In this document: piece by piece, positions 12,086-23,988 of the stretch
Numbering within the stretch: position 1 is the first letter of the stretch
How the letters are laid out: each line of letters opens with the position of its first letter
Source of the DNA: Siphonodentalium dalli
Taxonomy: Eukaryota > Mollusca > Scaphopoda > Gadilida > Siphonodentaliidae
NCBI GenBank assembly: GCA_032622095.1
Contig: CP136063.1
Location: 204,711,934 to 204,775,933 of the forward strand
Direction of reading: 5' to 3'
Length of the DNA stretch: 64,000 nt
The notes under the pieces: model-generated
Databases searched by the model: none
The model's input: only the letters and a program-made list of their open reading frames with translations
Told to the model about the DNA's origin: nothing
Program-made: the position numbers and the translations under genes

Positions 12086-13925
12086 ATGAATAATATTCGA
12101 AGCAGATGGTATTCGGTAAAAGAATAGACGAGGCGCTTAACTTAAAACCCACCCACCGAACTGTCATTGGAGCCAACGATCCAATTGATCTGGCCTACAT
12201 CTCTGTTTTGATTACCCGAGAATACGCCCACAGTTCAGCACGGAAAGCTATTGTCCACGGCAAAAAGTAACACGTTTCAATTATTATTTAATTCGAATCC
12301 AGACTCGCCAGTTGAGGGACGTTTCCTCCGAACTTTGCCGCTGCGCTGTGGATTCGGCTGGTGTGAGCCATATATATATATATATATTTATATCCAATTT
12401 TATTGGTTTATTTTTTCTTTCTTTATTTAAAGATACCCCATCCAATTCGACATCAATTTGTCATCATATAAGTTACAATTCCATAAGACATTTACCAGGC
12501 AATAAAACATAAAACATAATGGCAATCGAGGGTGGACGTATGCAAAATAATGTGATCAGAGTGAGCATAAATAGCTTATATTCGAAAATGCTCTTAAATT
12601 TTCATAGTTGGTTGGTAATGAAGTAAAACGCTCTTTATACAATGTGATTTTTTTTTTTAAATATTCTGCCATTGAACAACACGAAACCTGGTAAAACTGC
12701 ATCATTATTCAGAAGTCGAAAGCACACAAGAAGCATGCGTAAATGTGTTTACTGATTCTTTCTCATTATTGTCTTGTGTAGAATTCGTAAAAAATAGTAG
12801 TGTTATAGTGTCTAATCGTATGGGGTTTCTTGAATTTCCAATTATTATCTGAAAGACACTTACGAGCTTGAATTCTATAAGTACCATCCTTTGACTTTAG
12901 CTTATACACAGGGACGTGACTAGACGTAGCTCAGATCAGTATGACAATTTAATTTCGCACAGCCATCCCCTTCATGTTAGATGTTTCAAACTGAATGGTA
13001 TCCTAATATTTCCAGTTATTGGACAATTCTAACCCGACATGCGCCATTCCCCGTGGTTGGCAAATTCTGCTCAGTCCCATCGTGTATCATGATTCCCAAC
13101 TTTTCACCCACCACGATGACCTTACATATATACCTCTAAGTATCATCCCCAAAAGTTAACAAATGGTCAGTGGACAAATGTATAACCTGTGTTATTTTTC
13201 TTTGAAACAGCATAAACTCGCGTAAATAGTGCTATATATATATATCGATTAATATATAGTTGATTAGTCGTCAGCGACGTGGCTGGAGGTCTCCGTGGAT
13301 TTTCCAGCTGCATCCCGCCCCTTTTACCAGGCCGAACTCGCAATGTCGCGTAATTACATTTGCTTTCCACCCCATGGCTTGGAATTTCCAAACTGTACCT
13401 ACATGTATTGTGGGGAGGAATCTTGAAACAATTTGAAATATGGGCCTGAACACTGCAAAATCCTAGCATCTATAAAAGTCTAACTCCATGAAAATTCAGG
13501 CCTCCATTTGTTTTTTGCTTTGAACATTTTTTAAATCCGAACCTGACTGAAATCTGTAGTCCTAGAATAGATACAGGTCTAACCACAGGCTGCGATCTGA
13601 TTTTGTTTGTCTGTTTGTTTTATTTGTAATTTGTAATTGACTGGCCAGTGATCAGTGAGGTGGGAGAACATTTAAAACTTTTAATTTGACTGGCCTCAAG
13701 ATTTCCAAGTGTTGGAAATGTCCAAACTGACACTAAGATTGGAAAATTCCCGTCGAAAGTTTTGACTGAATGAATGAAAGTTTTCTAAAACCCAACAAAT
13801 CCCACCTATTTACTAATTACCACACCCCTATATCAACGCCCGAGTCCCTGTTACGACAGTCGTTTTATGGAGAGTTTTATTCTATTTTCTCGACTCGCGA
13901 CGGGAGTATATAGCATCAAATAATA
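12086..13925. other. No gene recognised
   Basis: AT-rich sequence with a short TA run at 12367-12390 and another at 13232-13245. The minus frame at 13167-13469 shows no recognisable motif. Nothing here can be supported as coding. Confidence 0.5.
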
Positions 13926-13990
13926 CCTTGCGTATTCTTAAAGAATACCCACGGGTATTCTTAAAGAATGCCCACGGGTGTTCTTAAACG
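13926..13990. repeat. Short tandem palindromes
   Basis: Three units of about 26 bp share TATTCTTAAAGAAT, with CCACGGG between them. GGGTATTCTTAAAGAATGCCC is nearly self-complementary, so each unit can form a small hairpin. Confidence 0.7.
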
Positions 13991-14150
13991 AATGGCCGTG
14001 TACGTTAAAATAACACTCATGTGATCAGAAAGCTTGAGCATTCTGCCAGATAAGAGCCGTGTCGGGACAAAGGGTTAAAACGCCGGTGGGTTTTAAATAA
14101 TAACAATTCTCAAATAATCCATGCAAAGTACTACAAAATGCTATGCTTGG

Positions 14151-14440
14151 AGGAGCAACGTTTAGATTGTGTCACATCAGTATTGCATGGGCGCCAGCCC
14201 ATACAATAATCTACGTCAGCAAATATAGCGCTAATCATAATATCATGATGGAATTAATATCACACTCCCGTTCGATAATCACAATTGTCAACAACATGCT
14301 GTGCTTGGAGGAGCAACGTTTATATTGTGTCACATCATTATTGGACGCCAACGTATACAATAAACTATATACGTCAGCAAGTATAGCCCTAATCATAAAC
14401 TCATGATGAAATTAATATCACAGCCCGCACGATAATCATC
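14151..14440. repeat. Two further units of the 11811-12085 repeat
   Basis: GGAGGAGCAACGTTT begins units at about 14151 and 14303. Both continue through CACATCA(G/T)TATT, TACGTCAGCAA, CTAATCATAA and ATTAATATCACA. They are in the same orientation as the earlier pair. Confidence 0.75.
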
Positions 14441-14516
14441 TCTAAGTACCCACGCAAGGGCAATTGTCATAGCATTCAATTTAACGACAAACCAGCCATT
14501 TTGTCACCGGGTAACC

Positions 14517-14653
14517 ATGCAGCGAATACGCGCGTGCGCCACATTCGCGTTACACACGCTATTCACGTCACGAACGAGAACCTCTGTCTTCTGCCCAGAG
14601 AAGCTACCGATCGATGATCGAAGGCTCTCTCATTCGGCCTCAGACTGTCAAGG
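14517..14653 (+). other. CpG-rich candidate first coding exon (weak)
   Basis: ATG at 14517 opens a frame rich in CpG (GCGAATACGCGCGTGCGCC) that runs to CTGTCAAG followed by GTAATCAG, a fair splice donor. CpG density stands out from the AT-rich surroundings, as in many promoter or first-exon regions. The peptide (MQRIRACATFALHTLF...) has no motif I recognise, although a short hydrophobic start is possible. No downstream exon could be identified. Confidence 0.2.
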
Positions 14654-15382
14654 TAATCAGTGTATTAATATTCACCGCTGTTACCGCGGTCTATTTGAGT
14701 TCTTGTAAAACACAGCAACATTGCTGTTTTCGTAGCTTAATTCGTTAGTTTGGAATACTTTTTGGTTTTATTTTGCTGGAATGTTGTTGTGTTGAATTTC
14801 CAAATCGATAATAATACAATTGGAACGGTTACTTTGATATGGATAGTTGACGTTATGTGATACGTGTAGCTTCAAATTTACAAGCAAGTTCGTCATCTTG
14901 TTGTATTGTCGACATGTATCTTGGTTAAAATTGTGACGCATCAACCAAACGGGGACCGTACCTTATAAGGTGAGTGTTCAACTATGTCAATTTAATTTGT
15001 AGATGGACCCTAGGTAGTTAAGCCAGTGAGGTACATTAAAGGCATTATAGCGGTCCAACATTGGCGAAGCTGGTTCGAGACCTGATACGCACGAGTTTAT
15101 TCAACTTTATTGGTCTCCCAACCAAAAGGAGGATTCCGCTGGTACCTGCCCCTAGTTTGTCAGTTTATTTTTAACCCCATCTATATACTAAATGGTTTCT
15201 CCCATTCAGTTATAGAGGTATACATTGAACTGTTCTATTATTCATTTGGAGGGGTGATAAGTATAAACTTTCAGATGGCAGTCAGGCTAAAAGATAATAC
15301 AAGTGCTGAAGAATTCATATTCCGCTCATTGGTGGAAAATGTTCAGATAAAAAGTTCAACAAAAAAACTATTATTATCAACA

Positions 15383-16571
15383 TCTACTATATAATTTGAG
15401 ACTTTCGTATATAATGTGTGTATATGTGTATGTGGGTACTTCATAGAATCGAAAACGCGTGTACAGATTGAGCTCAAACTTCCTATGTAAGTGTAAAATC
15501 CCACCGACACGACCGTGGTCGCGTTTTTGAGAAGCTCAGAGCACCCGTTCTCCAATCTCTGTCACAAAAAGCGTGTACAGATTGAGCTCAAACTTCATAT
15601 GTAAGTGTAAAATCCCACCGACACGACCGTGGTCGCGTTTTTGAGAAGCTCAGAGCACCCGTTCTCAAATCTCTGTCACAAAAAACGGCACTGCGTGGTT
15701 AAGACATCAACTATCTTTATATTGACCTTATACGGAGTTATAACGCTCTTTATTGCAATGGACGTGGCTAAACGACTGATCCCATGCATCCGAAATGCGG
15801 ATGCGGACGAAATGCAATTAACTCGACTTTCAACGACGGGATTAATTGACTGTCCGCTCTGAAGTTCAGGACGGGGAGGACGGGTACCATGAATTAACTC
15901 ATTGAAAATGCGCCCGAAAGCGGATTCCAATGGACGTGGCTAAACGACTGACCACATGCGTCCGAAATACGGATGCGGACGAAATGCAATTATCTCGACT
16001 TTCAACGACAGGATTAATTGACTTCCGCTCTGAAGTTTAGGACGGGGAGGACGGGTACCATGAATTAACTCATTGAAAAACAAAGAATGCGTTATCTCGG
16101 AAACGGGTGGAGCTATCGACTTGAAATTTGCTATGTGAATGTATCTTGCCCCGGATACAAATTTTATAGGGTCGCCGAGCCCGTGCGACGCAGCTTCGCG
16201 CATGCGCAGACGAGATATAGGAAACGGGTGGAGCTATCGACTTGAAATTTGGTATGTGAATGTATCTTGCCCCGGGTACGAATTTTATCGGGTCACCGAG
16301 CCCGTTCGACGGCCGTGCAGCGCGTGTGCAGACGAGATCTTGGAAACGGGTGGAGCTATCGACTTGAAATTTGCTATGTGAATGTATCTTGCCCCGGATA
16401 CGAATTTTATCGGGTCGCCGAGCCCGTGCGACACAAGCTTCGCGCATGCGCAGACCAGATCTCGGAAACGGGTGGAGCTATCGACTTGAAATTTGGTTAA
16501 ATTAAACAAATGTCATGTTTCTGAAACAAAGCCATGAGACGAATGCCGCCAGTGGCGGGCTAACCTGCTAG
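15383..16571 (+). mobile_element. Non-autonomous Helitron H8 with three tandem modules
   Basis: It begins TCTACTATATAATTTGAGA and ends CCGCCAGTGGCGG (perfect 5-bp stem), 9 nt, then CTAG. It is inserted between A (15382) and T (16572) of a MITE whose empty site is known from sister copies. Inside are two 114-bp units (15457-15684), two ~172-bp units (15756-16080) and just over three ~122-bp units (16101-16495). No Rep/helicase is present. The long ORFs are repeat shadows. Confidence 0.85.
16101..16495. repeat. 122-bp tandem module inside H8
   Basis: AAACGGGTGGAGCTATCGAC starts at 16101, 16222, 16344 and 16466. Units contain GCGCATGCGCAGA, GACTTGAAATTT and CTTGCCCCGG. The same module, reverse complemented, fills Helitrons H3-H6 at 23349-25472. 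Because 122 is not divisible by three, open frames persist in all phases without coding meaning. Confidence 0.9.
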
Positions 16572-16923
16572 TTTCCTATATATATGGGAACTACTCAATA
16601 CGTGTTTGGTATAGAAATAGTTAAATAGCGACGGTAATAAAGCCAAAAATTCTCCTTCTAAAACATGTGTCACTCCAATGCACGCGTAAGTATGGCTGAG
16701 GAAATTTCTTCACACTTATAATAAACCGGCTATTATCAATTACGCGGCATGAATATCGTTTGTGGGTAACAGTATGGTCTTCCGACTTCAGTATCAACGC
16801 TGATGGGTTGATGAAAGTCTCTTATATAGCAATATGTAATCGGTTAAAGGTTCATCATTTGAAACGTTCGAGAAAGTGTGTCAAAAGAATATAGTTTTGA
16901 CAAAACGTTGACGCGTATATATA

Positions 16924-17228
16924 GGGGCCTCGGTGGCTCAGTCGGTTAATGGTATACAAATCCAAGCCCTCCAGTGCTGGCGATGAGGATTCAAATCTAT
17001 ATGTTTCCATCGTGGACTTTGTAACTCGAAATCTATATCTGGTGGAATTGCCAGCTACTCCTCGCCGATGGCCGGTGGTTTGCCGCACATGGTCAACGAA
17101 TTTATCGGCCATTGAAATTCACTATTCGATTAGTCGTTAGTGTACGGATTTCCTCCACCACTAAAACTGGCAATGTCTTGATATGGCCTTAGTTGCTGAG
17201 AGCGACATTAAATCCCAATCAAATATTC
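16924..17228 (+). mobile_element. tRNA-derived SINE
   Basis: The head carries a pol III A box (TGGCTCAGTCGGTTAATGG, from about 16934) and a B box (GGATTCAAATC, 16987-16997), about 50 bp apart as in tRNAs. It does not fold as a full functional tRNA. The body continues to a conserved-looking 3' part (CTCCACCACTAAAACTGGC, then GCTGAGAGCGACATTAAA) ending CCCAATCAAATA. This head plus long body plus short repeat tail is the standard SINE layout. Confidence 0.8.
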
Positions 17229-18085
17229 AAGCATCGACGCGTATAGATGCGTGCATGATCCAGGCATGATCAGTCATTTCGTTTAGAATGAGTTAAACAT
17301 GGTAACGCGGCCGTGACCGATTGTTGGGCGGTTGACGACGTATGCGTGTGATCGAGGCCTGATGATCTCATTGAGACGAACAAGGCAGCAACGTAATATA
17401 TATAACTATTGACATAGCCCATCTGTGTTACACTAAATCCTGTTCGGTGAATGTCAACTGGCAATTGGATCACCCGTTTCATACCACAATGACACAAAAC
17501 CATAACACGAACACGACGTCACAAATTGTAGACCTAATCACTAAAAGTAGTCAGCAGAATAATTTATACCGATCACGTTATCGTTGCTAAGTGGTTGGAA
17601 ATCTTATATTGGTCTGACTTAATGTGCTGCGTGAGCTAGTCTCAAATTATCGGCAGATTTTGTGAATATAAATAAGAATACATTCAGCCTTTTTATGGGA
17701 ATAAATCATCAAAACATTTAGTGACAACCGCTTCGCGGTTCACACAATGTTCCCCAACGTCCACAGTGTCGAACTATTATAGATTAAATATAAGAGATAT
17801 ATGTACCATAACGTATATCTAAGGAATGTCGAGAGCACGGTCGTACACGTATGGGTGGGTGGGTGGCCATGCAGCAGGGCATTCTGTAATGCTGAGAGTC
17901 GACGAAATTGATAGAGCGTATGTTTATTTTGATATCATCGGCAATCTGAAAAGTCAACTGCATGTGTCGTTCTCCAAATTTCCTTGCCTTTAGTGAGAAT
18001 ATCACGAGTATTTCATCTGCCCAAACGTAGACTAGACAGCTATATGTTTAGAAAAGTAGAAATAATGATGCTGACAGTGCGTTAA
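17229..18085. other. No gene recognised
   Basis: AT-rich; no motif, repeat or supported frame. The small frames at 17270-17503 and 17784-18005 on the minus strand look random. Confidence 0.5.
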
Positions 18086-18337
18086 ACCGTTCTTTACTTT
18101 TTACGCATTGACGAGTATATTTAGTTCCCTTAGGATATGTTCAGTTAATAAGTTCAACAAACGGCAAAACATTTCCCATTAATGAATATGACTCCTTCTG
18201 TACTTGTATGATAAGTTATTCAGTATGTCGTCTTCTCATATTTCTTGAATACCACTCCAGATGAATAATAGATCATTCCAATGTGTATTTCTGAATTTCC
18301 AACTGAATGGCGGAATCCATTTTTTGTAAAGACATGG
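18086..18337 (-). mobile_element. TTAA-family MITE
   Basis: Same family as 49400-49656, in reverse orientation. It is flanked by TTAA at 18082-18085 and 18338-18341. It shows GTTCAGTTAATAAGTTCAAC and, further on, AATAATAGATCATTCCAATG. Confidence 0.7.
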
Positions 18338-18392
18338 TTAATCAACACTGGAGGGATCACTCTCTAAAAAGTGGGACTAGGTACACACAAGA

Positions 18393-19375
18393 AAACCAAT
18401 GTCAGATATGGTAACGCGCTCAAGATAGTATATTATATACCCATGATTGTAATTATCTCCTATATATTTTGAGAACTACGTATATATATAAATACATAAA
18501 TATATAAATATATAAATATATGTGTCCTTTATAGACTCGAAAACGGCTGGACCGATTGGGCTCAAACTTCCCATCTAAGTGTAAAACCCGACGGGAATCG
18601 TCGTCGCGGCATTTTGGAGAAGCTCTGAGCACTCATTATCCACTCACAATCATCAAAATCACCGTCCTCGGCATTTCGGGGGGTTAAGGCAGACACGCTC
18701 TTTATTTTGACCAAATTTGGCGTTGTTAACCGAGTAACGCTCTTTATTGCCATCGGCGTTGCTAAACGGTCAACTATGCGTACGGATGCAAAACGCACCG
18801 GAACGGCGGAATGCATTTATCTTGATTAAAAATGCAGAATTAACTCATTGGAAAACAACAAATGCGTGTCGTGTGATTTTTATGTCTGTCGTTCCTAGGA
18901 ACGGGGGAGATTTTCATCGAATCATACCTCTTTTAGGGACGGGGGAGAATTTCATCGGGTCAGTGTTTTCCACCCTATAGGGACGGGTTCCATCATTTCT
19001 CTTGATTAAAAAGGCAGAGTTAACTCATTGAAAAAAAAAATTTAAATTAAAACAAAAAAATGCGTGTTGTGTGATTCTTATGTCTGTCGTTCCTAGGAAG
19101 GGGGGAGATTTTCATCGGGTCAGTTTTTCCGCCCGATGTACCGTAAATCATACCCCTTTTAGGGACGGGTACGATAATTTCTCTTGATTAAAAAGGCAGA
19201 ATTAACTCATTGAAAAACAAAAAATTAAAAAAGGCAGAATTAAAAAAAAATAATTAAAAAATGTCACGTTTCTTACCAACCACGCCAGTGGCGGGCTAAC
19301 CTGCTAGTAGAATATAAAATATATTGGTTTTACGAATGACCAACTCATAATTCCGTTAAACTAACTAATCCTTCA
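18393..19375 (+). repeat. Dispersed repeat split by Helitron H9
   Basis: 18393-18455 and 19308-19375 together match 1742-1862 (AAACCAATGTCA, GGTAACGCGCTCAAGAT, CCCATGATTGTAATTA / TAGAATAT-AAATATATTGG). The copy at 1742 is uninterrupted and is the exact empty site for H9. Its own class is unknown. Confidence 0.85.
18456..19307 (+). mobile_element. Non-autonomous Helitron H9
   Basis: It starts TCTCCTATATATTTTGAGAA and ends CGCCAGTGGCG, 9 nt, CTAG. The empty copy reads GTAATTATAGAATATT; here GTAATTA is followed by the element and then TAGAATAT. So 852 bp were added between A and T with no duplication, the defining Helitron outcome. Inside, a ~180-bp unit with CTTGATTAAAAA-GCAGA and TCTGTCGTTCCTAGGAA is repeated. 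Its terminal hairpin family matches H8. Confidence 0.9.
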
Positions 19376-20023
19376 AATTATTACAACAACTATATACGGC
19401 TTATCACTGAAGGTTTCGCATGCATCTCACCAGAATTCCCAAATACACCTTTTACCGGACTCGGCCTCCGGGTCGCAGTTCGACTTTTAATCCGTCCCAA
19501 AAAACCCAGTTCTAGAAATAAGACGCACATGGCCCATGTATACCAAGAACCAGCGAACAGTATGCAGGCGGAGCGCGAAATGATTTCGAAGTTGTCGTCT
19601 GCTAGAAATATGACACTCTCTATTGTCACGAGATAACGATCGGCAGCCCTATATATACTTTGGAAAAACGTATCGAAGTTATTGCAATTTTCCATCTTTT
19701 TCTATGTTTTTTCGCACAAAAGTCAGACAAGACGCTCCTTATTCATACCATATAATAAATAGATAAACTGTGATCGTTCTTTAGTGTTTCGTACTGAATT
19801 GAAATGTTGATAACTAAATGCTATGACCTTAACATTCGTGTAATGACTTCAGTTTTCCTGGCATTCGCGATCAATAAATGATCTTGTAACACTAACACAA
19901 CAGGAATATAACCACTTACAGACGCTTTTTATTAAAGAACTGCACGTCCTTACACATCATTTCTTGGATGATAAGGCGTCACAAATTATATCACTGACAT
20001 ATCACGATTCACGGAAAATGTAA
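19376..20023. other. No gene recognised
   Basis: A 101-codon minus frame (19390-19695) opens with MENCNNFDTFF; it has hydrophobic stretches but no family motif and no splice context. The rest is AT-rich. Confidence 0.4.
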
Positions 20024-20262
20024 CCCTGTCTATACTAAATACTCACTGGCGAGTAGTTTGGGAATGTTTATAGACTACAAGTTCAACAAATAGCCTATTG
20101 TTTGGACATTTCCAACAAATTAATATGAATCCTTCTGCATTTGTATTATCTGTTCGTCTACATGCCGTCTATTTATATTTCCTGAACACCCCAGAAGAAT
20201 AATAGACCATTCCAATGTTTATTTGTATAACTGTCGGGAGAATTTATTTAGTAAAGACATTG
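20024..20262 (-). mobile_element. TTAA-family MITE
   Basis: Reverse-oriented copy with CCCTGTCTATACTAAATACT at the left and TTTAGTAAAGACATTG then TTAA (20263-20266) at the right. The left flank has decayed to GTAA. The internal GTTCAACAAA and AATAATAGACCATTCCAATG mark the family. Confidence 0.7.
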
Positions 20263-20748
20263 TTAAATGCACATTCAATGTATATCTATACTGACGACAC
20301 CGACATATATTTGACCACTATACATACATGTATCAGCCTGCGGGTTTTCTAGCATGACTTGATTGAACTGGTGACGTGAAATAATTCATGACAAGGCAGG
20401 GACGTTGTACAAACACGGGAGCGCATTGCGGTCGAGTGTTATACGAAAGAGTCCCTGCCTCGAATTAATGATTTCACGTCTCCGGTTCACTCAAATGACA
20501 ATTCAGTTTATTATATTCCACTATAAACATCTGATTTACCAGAAATCTGAATGATACCGACATTATACCCATGACGCATACATTTCGATAGCGCGCATTA
20601 ATACATAATTCACGAGTGAAATTATTTTGTATAATTGACTAGTGAAATGAAGGTAAATCACACATATGAATGTAATAAGGCATGCTTATCTCAAAAGTAA
20701 TGCAATCGACCAAAAAACATTTAAAAGAAACTGAATGAACGAAAACAC

Positions 20749-20935
20749 TTTCATCGAGATTACATGTTATGAAGTTAGCTTTAATCGAGATTACATGTTA
20801 TGAAGTTAGCTTTCATCGAGATTACATGTTATGAAGTTAGCTTTAATCGAGATTACATGTTATGAAGTTAGCTTTCATCGAGATTACATGTTATGAAGTT
20901 AGCTTTCATCGAGATTACATGTTATGAAGTTAGCT
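20749..20935. repeat. Six tandem copies of a 31-bp unit
   Basis: ATCGAGATTACATGTTATGA recurs with units at 20751, 20782, 20813, 20844, 20875 and 20906. Units alternate between TCATCGAG and TAATCGAG (C, A, C, A, C, C), which points to duplication of a 62-bp dimer. Confidence 0.95.
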
Positions 20936-21831
20936 ATCCATTTTCCAGTGATCATATCTCTGGATACGTCACACGGGTTACTACGAACAGCGCTCGAACA
21001 ACAACAACAATGGCCGTTTATATCTGCTGTCATTGGTGGGTCCATTTCTTTGAAAATGAATGCATTACCATTTCCATAATAACTTGCCATGTTCTTCTTT
21101 ACAATGACCTTTACTTTTACAATGACCATTACTTTTAAACTGCAAATTACTTTGAAAATTAATGTATATTACAATTACTTTCAGTTCACATGCGTTGGGT
21201 TTCAAATTAAAACAATAAAGACTATGTTAGTAGTTTCCCTGCTTACCCTACTTTTTTATCGTATTTTATGTTTTTTTATTATAAATTATAAATGAATGTA
21301 TACATTTTTACAAATTACTTTTCATTACTTGAGAACTGTAATGCATTATAATTGTGGTGATATACCATTAAACCTGACAACCATTACCCCGTGATTGTCG
21401 TAATCAAACCACTTTCCTGTTTCGCTCCAACAAGCAGCTGCTGGTTGCGCGATAACTTTTTTTTACGCTGGTTATCAATTTGTTCGCCCATCAGCCTGCA
21501 ATGCTTGCGAATGAAAAACTAATGTTAGCACAGTTCTTGACCAATCCAAAGGCACGTTTTAACGACAAATATTCAGCTTCAATTCGGATCGCAATTAACT
21601 GCAAATCACGAGCACTCAATAGCGCGGATTAAAACAGATCATTAAATGGATCGTCATGCAGTGTATACAGACAGAGGCGCGCAACGTCAATAGATCCGTA
21701 GAACCATTGATGTACGCGCCGAATATATGTGCTGGTCAGATAAGAATGTCTGGTGGGAGAAGTTCAGCTTTCTTGTGTGTTTAACAACGGTGTTTAGCGC
21801 GTTTTATAAACTAAATGGATTCTCACAGTCA
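20936..21831. other. No gene recognised
   Basis: AT-rich. At 21092-21140 there is a short simple repeat (CTTTTACAATGACC and similar). No supported coding sequence. Confidence 0.5.
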
Positions 21832-22315
21832 TTAAAGATGCATTATCGAATTAACGCTCCTAAATTACTATTTCTTTGGCTTCGGGGGTAAAAAAAAAAT
21901 TTGATTCGAGTCAAATTGAATTGAATTGAAGAAACTACACATCAAAGCTCAGAGTGATCAGATATCGATTTTTGAAGTTTGTTATTTCTCAAGATGTTCA
22001 AATATTTGTGGCCCAGAAACACGCCGTCAAACGGACGGTCTCGGTAAAAAATTGCGGATGAAGATGGATAATTCTAAAAACAAGTGGTAATACGGCCAAA
22101 TTTCGTGTATACTCAAGTGATAATACGGCCATATTTTGTTGAACAAAATGTTGATAAATAACACGTTTTGGGAAATTTGATACCATATTTGACAATGGTT
22201 AGCATTATTTTGTTGCAATTAATCGATTCTGATAACTAAAGCGTGTTTTGAAGAAATGTTGTTGTTGTATCTTTATTATATGGGGACCCTCTGGTCGGAC
22301 TGGGTACCTTTAATA
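21832..22315 (-). repeat. ~480-bp dispersed repeat, copy 1
   Basis: Matches 60768-61215 in inverted orientation through several blocks: TTACTATTTCTTTGGCTTCG, GTTATTTCTCAAGAT, AATTGCGGATGAAGATGGAT, TGTTGATAAATAACACGTTT, and GTCGGACTGGGTACC at the far end. This copy has an internal duplication of the phrase GGCCATATTT/GGCCAAATTT. No terminal repeats are clear. Class unknown. Confidence 0.75.
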
Positions 22316-22490
22316 ATTGTCTATTATTGATTTAGAAGGCTGTTAAATTGATAAAAGCAGACAACAGATAAAAATTAGGAAGAAGCCCTAGTTATCGAGA
22401 GAAGTCGTTTGTTGAAATTATTATCTGAATATTTCCTTTGGGATAGCTACCCATCATCGATGCTTTAGTATATATAGAACATGTTTTATC
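22316..22490 (+). mobile_element. Decayed TTAA-family MITE fragment
   Basis: Contains GTCTATTATTGATTTAG, GATAAAAGCAGAC, then CGTTTGTTGAAATTATTATC and ATCGATGCTTTAGTATATA, in the order seen in intact family members. Ends are eroded. Confidence 0.6.
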
Positions 22491-22556
22491 TGTGCTGTTT
22501 TGGAAGACACGTTCTTTAGGGCCGTATTGATTATGATCATGGCATTATATATGATA

Positions 22557-23348
22557 CTAGAAGGTGACCCGACTTCGTCCGGGCTTTGACCTTGAATTGA
22601 CCATTTTGAAGGTCAAGGTCAGGTTGGGTCAAACACCAACACCCCAAAAATGGTGGAAATCGGCCCAGCGGATACCGGGAAATCGGCCCAGCGGATACTT
22701 AGATACCATATGCATCAAATTTCGTCCGTAAAAATCCGCCAGTTTAACCCGATTTGATTTCCACTCAAGTATATAAACGCGCCTCATATACACACGCTCA
22801 TTAATTATCAAGTGTCAACGTAAAGATATATTACCATCGGTGCCCGAGATATCGCCAAGACGTCTGAAACAGTCAAATGCATCGGCCGGTTAAGCGTTAA
22901 CGTGATCTAACGTTATGACCTCTAACGACGTCATAGAAGTTACGCATTGTTTTTATCCTGATGGAAGATAGTACCACTTCTTCATGATAATTGAGGCAGA
23001 TAACTAAAACGGATACATACGCATTATATATCGTTGGAAAGAGGAAACACGAAAGATTCTCACAGTGTCATTATTATGACTGGCATTTTATTATTCGCGC
23101 TGTTTCGAATCGATTTGTAAGCACCGAACTCAAATGAAAGTCCCGTAACACAGCGTAAAAACAGATTTGACCTCGGCACGTGAAAAGTTGACATCGGATC
23201 TGAAAATCAATAGGCCTATGTCACCCCCGGCCGATACCCCCACATACCAAGTTTCATCGAAATCGGGTCGGCCGTTTTCGAGTTCATCGATTACACACAC
23301 ACACAAACACACACACAAACACACAGATCTTCCAAAATATATAATAGA
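22557..23348 (-). mobile_element. Helitron H2, first member of an end-to-end array
   Basis: On the minus strand the 3' end is the hairpin CCCGGACGAAGTCGGG plus CTAG (22557-22560), the same subfamily as H1. The 5' end is TCTATTATATATTTTGGAAG (ending at 23348) with a GT-rich microsatellite next to it. The next element's CTAG starts at 23349 with no base between. The left flank base is A (22556). Confidence 0.8.
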
Positions 23349-23988
23349 CTAGCCGATGAGCCCGACGTTGTCCGGGCTACGTTGTCCGGGCTATTAAAAA
23401 AAAACAAATTTCAAGTCGATAGCTCTACCCGTTTCCGAGATCTCGTCTGCGCATGCACGAAGCTGGCATCGCACGGGCTCGGCGACCCGATAAAATTCGT
23501 ATCCGGGGCAAGATACATTGACATACCAAATTTCAAGTCGATAGCTCCACCCGTTTCCGAGATCTCGTCTGCGCATGCGCGAAGCTGGCATCTCACGGGC
23601 TCGGCGACCCGATAAAATTCGTATCCGGGGCAAGATACATTCACATACCAAATTTCAAGTCGACAGCTCCACCCGTTTCCGAGATCTCGTCTGCGCATGC
23701 GCGAAGCTGGCGTCGCACGGGCTCGGCGACCCGATACAATTCGTATCCGGGGCAAGATACATTCACATAGCAAATTTCAAGTCGACAGCTCCACCCGTTT
23801 CCGAGATCTCGTCTGCGCATTCGCTGCACGGGCGTCGCACGGGCTCGCCAATACGACAACGACGACCGCCTGGTCAAACTACACACATGTACCAAGTTTC
23901 GTCCCGATCGGTCGAGAATCGTAGATTTGTATAAATGACATACAGACAGACAAACAAACAGACAGAGGTCTTCAAAATATATATGAGA
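23349..23988 (-). mobile_element. Helitron H3 (array member)
   Basis: The 3' end on the minus strand is CTAG (23349-23352) after the hairpin GCCCGGACAACGTCGGGC. The 5' end is TCTCATATATATTTTGAAGA, with a GTCT microsatellite nearby. The body holds three full copies and part of a fourth of the 122-bp module (starts at 23405, 23527, 23649 and 23771, exact 122-bp steps). Part of the hairpin arm is duplicated at the left end. Confidence 0.85.

Larger units (their letters stand above)
15175..16620 (+). mobile_element. piggyBac-type MITE (TTAA family), split by a Helitron
   Basis: TTAA flanks both ends (15171-15174 and 16621-16624). The outer parts (15175-15382 and 16572-16620) total 257 bp, exactly the length of the uninterrupted copy at 49400-49656. 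Family features are a start CCCNTCTATAYACTAAATGG, a middle GAAATGTTCAGATAA, and an end TATAGAAA-G. Helitron H8 lies between CAACA and TTTCCTAT, and the uninterrupted copies read AACATTTCCTA there. Confidence 0.8.

Noticed and set aside
16924-17000. Possible tRNA gene.
   Set aside because: A and B boxes are present, but acceptor and anticodon arms do not fold; SINE head.
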